Source: Polytrichum commune (lineage: Eukaryota > Streptophyta > Polytrichopsida > Polytrichales > Polytrichaceae). From it: a stretch of 64,000 nucleotides of DNA. The position numbers and the translations under genes are program-made. Of this stretch, positions 57,915 to 64,000 are shown piece after piece. A model generated the notes under the pieces. The model did not search any database. It saw only the letters and a program-made list of their open reading frames with translations, and was not told where the DNA came from. Position 1 is the first letter of the stretch, and each line of letters begins with the position of its first letter. The stretch spans positions 23,500,001 to 23,564,000 of the forward strand of contig OX485803.1 of NCBI GenBank assembly GCA_950295325.1. Reading direction: 5' to 3'.

Positions 57915-58941
57915 TCGCCTCCAAACATGGGCCTCTTGAACATTAAGGAACAACCTCAAACATAACATCAGGATGATTTTGTTGGTGCTTCGGAATGCTA
58001 CAACAGGTCTGCAACCCGGATCCTAATTTTCATACTCACATGGACAAATGAACAGAGAACGTCTGTGAAAGATTTGCAAGCCTAGACCGATTTGTGGTCC
58101 TGTAGAATTATCATGTGTCCGCTCTCCGTATGCAGGGCTCTCCTTGATCGAAAGGGAGACTCAGAAAAGGAAGAGAAGGAAAGCGAAGGGGCACTGCAGT
58201 TTCATTCAACACGTTGATACAGACTATGGAACCCGTGCCAAGTTGCAATTCCGACACATGGCTATGCAGTTTCAGGCTGACCTTGAGGTTTGCTCTCTGC
58301 AGCTTACCGTTTCTGCACAATCGAAATCCGAAGGCTGTATGATTCTTTGAGAAGGCACCGAAGTTGTGGGAAGTGGTTACACTCTCTTCCAGGTGGAGGT
58401 TGTAAGTGCCGAAAGAAAATTATGCTCGACTGCGAGATGAGCATTCTCACACCTTCACAACTTGCGTCCAGTCTCAACTGTTGGTTTTGAATCCTTTGAA
58501 GACGTGTGCTACAATTTTGGTTCGATCATCTACCCCTTTGGTTCGTCTAGGTGATGATTTGCAGTTCTTACTTATGTCCTCCTGTTGTCGTGAATTCTCA
58601 TCGCGAAGAGCTGGCTTTGTGGAAGGTATGGAGCTACGTAATCTGCGAGAATCTGGTATGCAGTATGGTGAGGAAGTTATATTTTTCTGTTAGTGTTTGA
58701 TTGTCCTCGTACTAAAAGGTAGGAGATTGTCTTGCAACCACACTCAAGAGCAAGGGCCCTTGACAGGTTGTTGTCGAACAGACCACTGAAGTCATGTTCT
58801 CGCACCGGTTTTCTTTTCTCTCTTCTCTCTCTTTGTTAGTGTGTTTGGATCGTGGTGGAATTATGTGAATTGGGTCGGATATTCTCTTTGTGCACATTGC
58901 AATATTAGAAACTCCGGCGTCATCGTCATATATTTTGAGAT
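57915..58941. other. Unassigned region with gene-like composition
   Basis: Between about 58140 and 58700 the sequence is more GC-rich and has overlapping + strand frames (58144-58350, 58290-58490, 58406-58693) without recognised domains. It lies just upstream of the LRR remnant and may be part of the same decayed gene. Confidence 0.3.
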
Positions 58942-59430
58942 TTGCACATGTGGGATTGTGAGGCCATGGAGGAGTTCCGTTCGAGAATATGCACTCTTAA
59001 GGCTTTAGAGGCATTATTTTTCAATGAATGAAAATCTTTGAGGAAAATATCAGTAGAGTTTTTTTTTAGGGGGTGGGTGACTTGTTTGAAGAAATTGCAC
59101 ATGGAAGAATGTGAGGCCCAAGAGGTGTTTGTTTTTGGAATATGCGCTCTCAAGTCTTTGGAGGGTTATCATTTATGAATGCAAATCATTGAGGACAATA
59201 CTTGAAGGGTTGGGGGATTGACTTGTTTGAAGAAATTGCACATGGGAGAATGTGAGGCCCTAGAGCAATTTCCTTTCGGAATATGCACTCTCAAGGTTTC
59301 AAAAGAATTATCATTTAAAGGATGAAAATATTAGAGGAAAATATCGGAAGGATTTGGGGGTTTGACTTGTTGAAGAAATTACACATGAAAGGATGAGGAC
59401 TTGGAGAAGTATCCTTCTAAAGTTTACACT
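58942..59430 (+). pseudogene. Decayed leucine-rich-repeat segment, NBS-LRR-like
   Basis: One reading frame from 58942 shows repeated blocks: LHMWDCEAMEEF ... ICTLKALEALFF, then TCLKKLHMEECEAQEVF ... GICALKSLEG, then GLTCLKKLHMGECEALEQF ... GICTLKVSKEL, then ISEGFGGLTC. The period is about 49 codons, that is two LRRs per block. This arrangement matches LRR regions of plant NBS-LRR disease resistance proteins. Several in-frame stops (for example after FFNE and after GYHL) and a later loss of frame show it is not functional. No nucleotide-binding domain is recognised upstream. It is a remnant of a resistance-type gene or a truncated copy. Confidence 0.75.
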
Positions 59431-59701
59431 CTTCTTGCACAATACGAGCTATATTGAGTGATCCACGTGACTCTCACATATTTCTACTTCAAAGGCTAAG
59501 CATCTCCCAAACCGTAAGACAACCCTCATATTCAAAGGGTAAGAGGATAAGTGGTCTTCGGGAAGTTATTTGAAGGTGTTTTCCTTATTTCTTTCTTGAC
59601 CCTATTTTCAGGTGGTCAACTATTATTATCTTGCACCCTCAATATCACCCCTCAATGATGATGAATGTTTCCCTCTATAAATTTCTGTAAAGTTATAACA
59701 A

Positions 59702-60153
59702 GCTTATGCCCCTTCCCACGTGACTTTAGCTAAGACCCAAAGTATTTCCTAGAAACCCGGTAAAGCTCCCTCAGTTATAGCATAGGCATTCGGCTATCCC
59801 AATGCACCTACAAGAATTTGCTCCATAGATTTTCAAGTAGGTTTTTTGTTAAGTAGCTTTCACACATGTTCATTATTTTATCTACCAAGCAATGAATGTT
59901 GGGTAGTTTTTGTCCCATCCCCAAATGCCTTACTACTCACCTATCTTACCATCAGTTTTTGTTAATGGAGCTCCTCATGCCCTCATAGCAAAGACTAAAA
60001 GCAACCAATCACAAGGGCAAGAGGCGACACTTTTAAAGGTCCTATGTTCTTGCCAACTAGGTTGGGCACTGGATAATGTTGATGGTGTAAAGGCTGGGTT
60101 GTTAGAAGCAACTTTTAGTCTTATCTAAAGTCAGGTAGGAAGGGGGCATAAGC
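59702..60153. mobile_element. Family 6 TIR element, single copy (452 bp)
   Basis: Terminal repeats of about 40 bp: GCTTATGCCCCTTCCCACGT continuing GACTTTAGCTAAG at the left; inward from the right, GCTTATGCCCCCTTCCTACC continuing TGACTTTAGATAAG. The interior matches one arm of the palindrome at 30445-31480 (CCAATCACAAGGGCAAGAGG, CACACATGTTCATT). It lacks a stretch present in that arm. The target duplication is not clear. Non-coding. Confidence 0.8.
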
Positions 60154-61907
60154 ATGTTATCACCTTCAAGTTGACCTTCAAACACCGGCAGCAGTGGGAT
60201 CAGTGAAATTCTAGACCCTATATATACCAAGATGTCAGTAGTAACCATTGCATATGAACCATCACAACATTAGCCGCAAATTTACTGTGATTTGATCCCA
60301 TGTCTTGGTGGGCTCTTCTTCTAAATGCAGCAACAATTGAGAAATGACATAAGTGGGTAAGTTAGTGTATTTGAGATGGTCGTTTACTTAACCAGATCAG
60401 CATTCATGTTGTAGTTTTCAGTGATTACCACGGGCAAATGGTTGTGAAACCTCTTAGAAGAATGGCCTTTGAATTCATATTAACATCTAATTCAAAAGGA
60501 AGCAGTGCTGCTGTTACTTCAAACACCAGCACTTGACTTACATATCTCACTAGAGCAATGGAAAAATAAGATAAAGAGATTTCAAAAATGAAATTCAATT
60601 ATGTGAGAGGGCTTATGTAATTATGACAATTAGTTTCAGTGAGTGACAAGTTAAACTTTGAGCATTTCTTAAGATTGCATGAGAAGGTAATAACTTAGAG
60701 CTTCAGAGTCCAAGTGCAAGATGAAGTGGAATTCTACTAGTAGATGCTTTGCTGTCTATTAGTAAGTAGTCTATACGCTAAGGGTGGGTTTCATGTCCGT
60801 CACTAACCCACTAAATTCTAGATAATGGTGGGTTGGATGTGTTCTGATGAGACATATATGGTTGTCTTTCAAAATATGGAGGGTCATGATCATGGGCCAC
60901 TAAATTTCCATCCGCCCACGAAACATTTTATGAACCCTACCCCGCTAAATACATACAAAACTCATTCCACCAAATTGTATTTACATTTGTCCTTATTCTC
61001 ACTAGGTCTAGTGGGCAAGCAACATACATGGAATACCACCCTAACTTACCCATATTCAAGTGTACCTACTCTGATGTTGTCTTGGTGGCAGTGGGCCCCA
61101 TTAAGAGTTGCCATGTAAGATCACAGAGGCGCTAGATGGGCCTTGGTGGATCAATGGTGCACATCCACCATGCCCACGACCGCACATGACCCATTCACGT
61201 CGCCTCACTGAGGCGAGGTTGGTGCCCCTTTGAGGAGCAATTATGTCAAGAGTTTGTGAGAGCATCTTGTGGCAAAGCCTAATTTTGAAAGTTGGTCATG
61301 TGATGAAGAGCAACATAAGCACATGAATTGTAAGGATTGCGTAGCTAAAACTTTAGTGAGTAAGTACATGACTAGTTGTTACTAAGACTACTCAGAAATT
61401 GGGTTCTCACACATTTGGGTTTGTCACAAACCTCATTTGTGTTGTTTTCATGGACTAGTGCAGTGGTCATGTTTACATCCTAATCAATTTGGACATATTT
61501 GAAGGCGTTTGCAATCAAATGTTATGAACTAGCTTGCATGGGCCCATTTCGAATCTTCCTTCCAATACAATAGATGATTATTCTAGTGTCTGACAAAAAT
61601 TGGAGCTTTTGTGCCCTGCTTATTCCTCCAATGTTGTATAATTTACTTTGTTTTCCTTGGCAATAATCCACATTTCTCATGGCGTGCCCCATTTAAGGGC
61701 TTAGGGTTTTCATCAAATCATGTAATTTAAATAGGATTGACATGTTGTACTGGCACTGGAGCATTCACTCACCCTCACCAAATACCCAAGGTCAAGCTAC
61801 CTACTATGTAGTTCCTGACACGCTCATGAAAAATGCCTACTTTAGTTACGTTTAATAAAATTTAATTGCGACGGTATGTTATCTCGGCAATTATTTACTC
61901 CCTTGAC
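60154..61907. other. Intergenic DNA, no gene recognised
   Basis: Short open frames only, the longest 97 codons at 60825-61118, without motifs. No repeat structure noticed. Confidence 0.45.
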
Positions 61908-61910
61908 TTA

Positions 61911-62304
61911 GAGCATCCTCAGTCGGTCTAGGTAAAGCTCACTGCAAACCAAAACCTATCTTTTGACTGACCTAAAATTAGAAACTGAAATTACCATCAT
62001 TAGAAGCACACCTAAATAAACGTGAGATATTTCTCAAGAAAAAAGAATTGTAAAAATTTGACGTAGGTGAAATCCCTCATTGAAAACACCACATTTTCAA
62101 AATTTAGAGGGAGTGCACCAAATCTTGCTTAAAAATGGAAAGATCCTCCCACACTCCCTCCAAATTTTTGACATTTAGAGGGAGTGTGGGAGGATCTGTC
62201 CATTTTTAAGCAAGATTTGGTGCACTCCCTCTAAATTTTGAGCATTTTAAGCAAGATAGGTCTTGGTTTGCAGTGAGCTTTACCTAGACCGACTGAGGAT
62301 GCTC
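61911..62304. mobile_element. Tourist-like MITE, 394 bp, TSD TTA, with inner hairpin
   Basis: Near-perfect terminal repeats of about 45 bp begin GAGCATCCTCAGTCGGTCTA and continue GGTAAAGCTCACTGCAAACC. TTA flanks both sides (61908-61910 and 62305-62307). Inside, about 62097-62165 and 62175-62240 form a second hairpin with long near-perfect arms (ATTTAGAGGGAGTGCACCAA, then ATCTTGCTTAAAAATGGA, and their inverses). A TTA duplication fits the PIF/Harbinger-Tourist group. Non-coding. Confidence 0.85.
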
Positions 62305-62307
62305 TTA

Positions 62308-62682
62308 GAGTTCTCTTGAGATCCACCATTCATGCCCTTTTAAAGTTTAAGATTCCAAATGCTTCCAGAGTAGTGCTTCCACATAGGCTTTAGATGGAAT
62401 CATTTACTTCAAATTAAAGTTCTTCATAATTTAAGGTTTCACAAGCTTCTAGAGAAGTTTTGGTTAGGTGCTTAAGGTAGAATGATAGAAACTAACCTTT
62501 TAACAACCCTACACCTTATGTTCATTTGCTAAGTGTGCGGTGAGATTGTTTGGGCTCCATGATCATGTCTAGGGTTTGAAGCAGCTGAACTCTCTTGGTT
62601 TAGGGGTTCAAGCAACCTTCTCCATTTTCTTGAAGTTTTTTCCATTTGAGCTCATTTGAGAAACCATGTTGACCTGTTGTGC
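62308..62682. other. Intergenic DNA, no gene recognised
   Basis: Nothing recognised. Confidence 0.45.
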
Positions 62683-62969
62683 CTCGGGGGGTTCACTCCC
62701 TCTTATATTTTGTATACACGTGCGTTCGGGACCTATTTATTGGGGGGGTTATTTACCTTGCAGAAAAGATTATAAGGTGATGGTATTTTACATGTAAAAA
62801 GCCTGAAAATATTATATGTGATGGTATTTTACATGTATACATGTTTCACTATTTTAAAATCCCCTATTTTACATGTACATTTTTTTATAAAATTTATCTA
62901 CAATGAATATATTGGACCCTATTTTTTATCGCATGTTGTTCTACGATTTTCGCTAGTGAACCCCCCGAG
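62683..62969. mobile_element. hAT-like MITE, 287 bp, 8-bp TSD
   Basis: 15-bp perfect terminal repeats CTCGGGGGGTTCACT and inverse. The 8-bp sequence TGTTGTGC flanks both sides (62675-62682 and 62970-62977). An 8-bp duplication is typical of hAT elements. The interior holds two direct copies of GATGGTATTTTACATGTA. Non-coding. Confidence 0.85.
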
Positions 62970-63032
62970 TGTTGTGCAAAGATTTTGGCGCCTAAAGTGT
63001 GTTGATTTGGAATAAGCTTTGGAGTGTAAGGT

Positions 63033-64000
63033 TGGAGCTTGGCTTGAAGGTAGATTTGCCACTGTGGGAATCAACAACTGTAGTGAATTTGGAGTGTACA
63101 TCTCCGAGTGTTTTTATAGATGAGTACTCTTTCATGCATCTATGCTATTTCGAAATTACTTTCTTCAAAGTTTAGGGTTTAGAGTTTCGTACAAATCTAT
63201 ACATTGAGGGTGCACAATAGCACTTGTGAGACTTGTGGTGGGTTTTGAAGGTGTAGGGTTTAGGGTTTTGTGTTGGATTCTCTTCATTATCTTCATGCAG
63301 TGAGACTATATTCTCAACCATAGATTATTGGCATTTTCACGTAACCCAAATTATGGTTAATTAAATCCTAGCATTATGTTCAAGAATCAAACATTGCACG
63401 CTCATAAGATTAAGACTGGAGATGCAAGTGGAAGGTGGTTTGCAATAAATTATTGACTGACAAGGGTCACTGTTAATGTTGAGTGATTGTGAATTTCTCA
63501 TACTTTGACAACTTAATGACATGCAATGGTCATATGAGTAGTGTGAGAGTTTTCCAAGATGTGCACATTTCCAATCCCACATACAATTTTGGTTAGGTTC
63601 TTAAGGTGCCTACTTCCTCTACTTCCATCATTCTAATTTGTATGTTAGTAGAAGGATGCATTTGTTTTGGTTGCAAGAACCACCAACCTTTTGGAACGTA
63701 GTGCTTCTTGTTGCATCCGAAACTTCATGGAAAGATCCATATGGTTCACGCATTTGAAAACATATGTTCAGTCATACCACCAACATTGGCGAAAACATCC
63801 AGCAAGTTTTGTAACATTAAATGAACTCAACAATGACATTATCATTGACTCTACAGAAGCACTAAACATTACCAACACTAATAGTGATGACCACACATAC
63901 AATTTTTGCAGCAAAAGTAAAATCCAAAAAAACACATGTGCATCACACACCTAGTAAGTTACTGCATGTGCAATAAAAGTTTGGTTTGGGATAAAAATGG
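63033..64000. mobile_element. Partial inverted copy of TIR element A
   Basis: From GGCTTGAAGGTAGATTTGCC at 63032-63051 to the window end, the sequence is the inverse of 46838-48555, apart from the 746-bp insertion. Near 63750-63800 it holds the uninterrupted target (GAACATATGTTTTC on the minus strand). The outer terminal repeat is missing or too diverged at the left side, and the other end lies beyond the window. Telomere-like TAGGGTTTAGGG occurs near 63255-63265, as in element A. The open frame at 63667-63954 is not a recognised protein. Confidence 0.8.

Overview
The window reads as nuclear DNA of a land plant, most likely a seed plant with a large, transposon-rich genome. It is AT-rich and gene-poor, has GT-AG introns, and carries many nested small inverted-repeat DNA transposons. 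I cannot name the species. One intact host gene stands out: an ALE2-like receptor kinase of eight exons at 39627-44982 on the + strand. All eight exons join in phase to give a predicted 821-residue protein.

The second major object is a 9.2 kb PIF/Harbinger-type transposon at 16443-25645. Its 284-bp terminal inverted repeats differ at only two positions by eye. It carries two convergent genes: a trihelix/Myb-like accessory protein (17901-19867, +, two exons inferred) and a HARBI1-type DDE transposase (22454-23806, -) broken by one in-frame TAA at 23450-23452. Between the two 3' ends lies a large imperfect inverted repeat that itself contains a 222-bp CACTA-type MITE with a 48-bp perfect hairpin. 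The whole transposon sits inside an older MITE, whose halves remain at 16328-16440 and 25655-25799; uninterrupted relatives lie at 8308-8546 and 57685-57914.

Layout: 1-16.3 kb is intergenic with scattered MITEs and one 943-bp TIR element (12372-13314). 16.4-25.6 kb is the Harbinger element. 25.8-36.5 kb is intergenic with MITEs, a 1-kb palindrome (30445-31480) and a decayed retroelement-like coding remnant (32202-32587). 36.57-37.77 kb is a tandem array of about 336 bp units upstream of the kinase gene. 39.6-45.0 kb is the kinase gene. 46.4-51.4 kb is a cluster of TIR elements, including two 746-bp copies flanked by different 4-bp target duplications. 51.4-64 kb is intergenic with a decayed LRR remnant (58942-59430), several MITEs with clear target duplications, and a partial inverted copy of the 46.4-48.7 kb element running off the window end.

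The most informative item is internal to the window. The partial copy at 63.0-64.0 kb preserves the empty site of the 746-bp insertion at 47080-47825, with a single ATGT where the filled copy has two. This supports a 4-bp target-site duplication, which does not fit the common plant TIR superfamilies. No tRNA, rRNA or CRISPR was seen. Most short open frames elsewhere look like chance.
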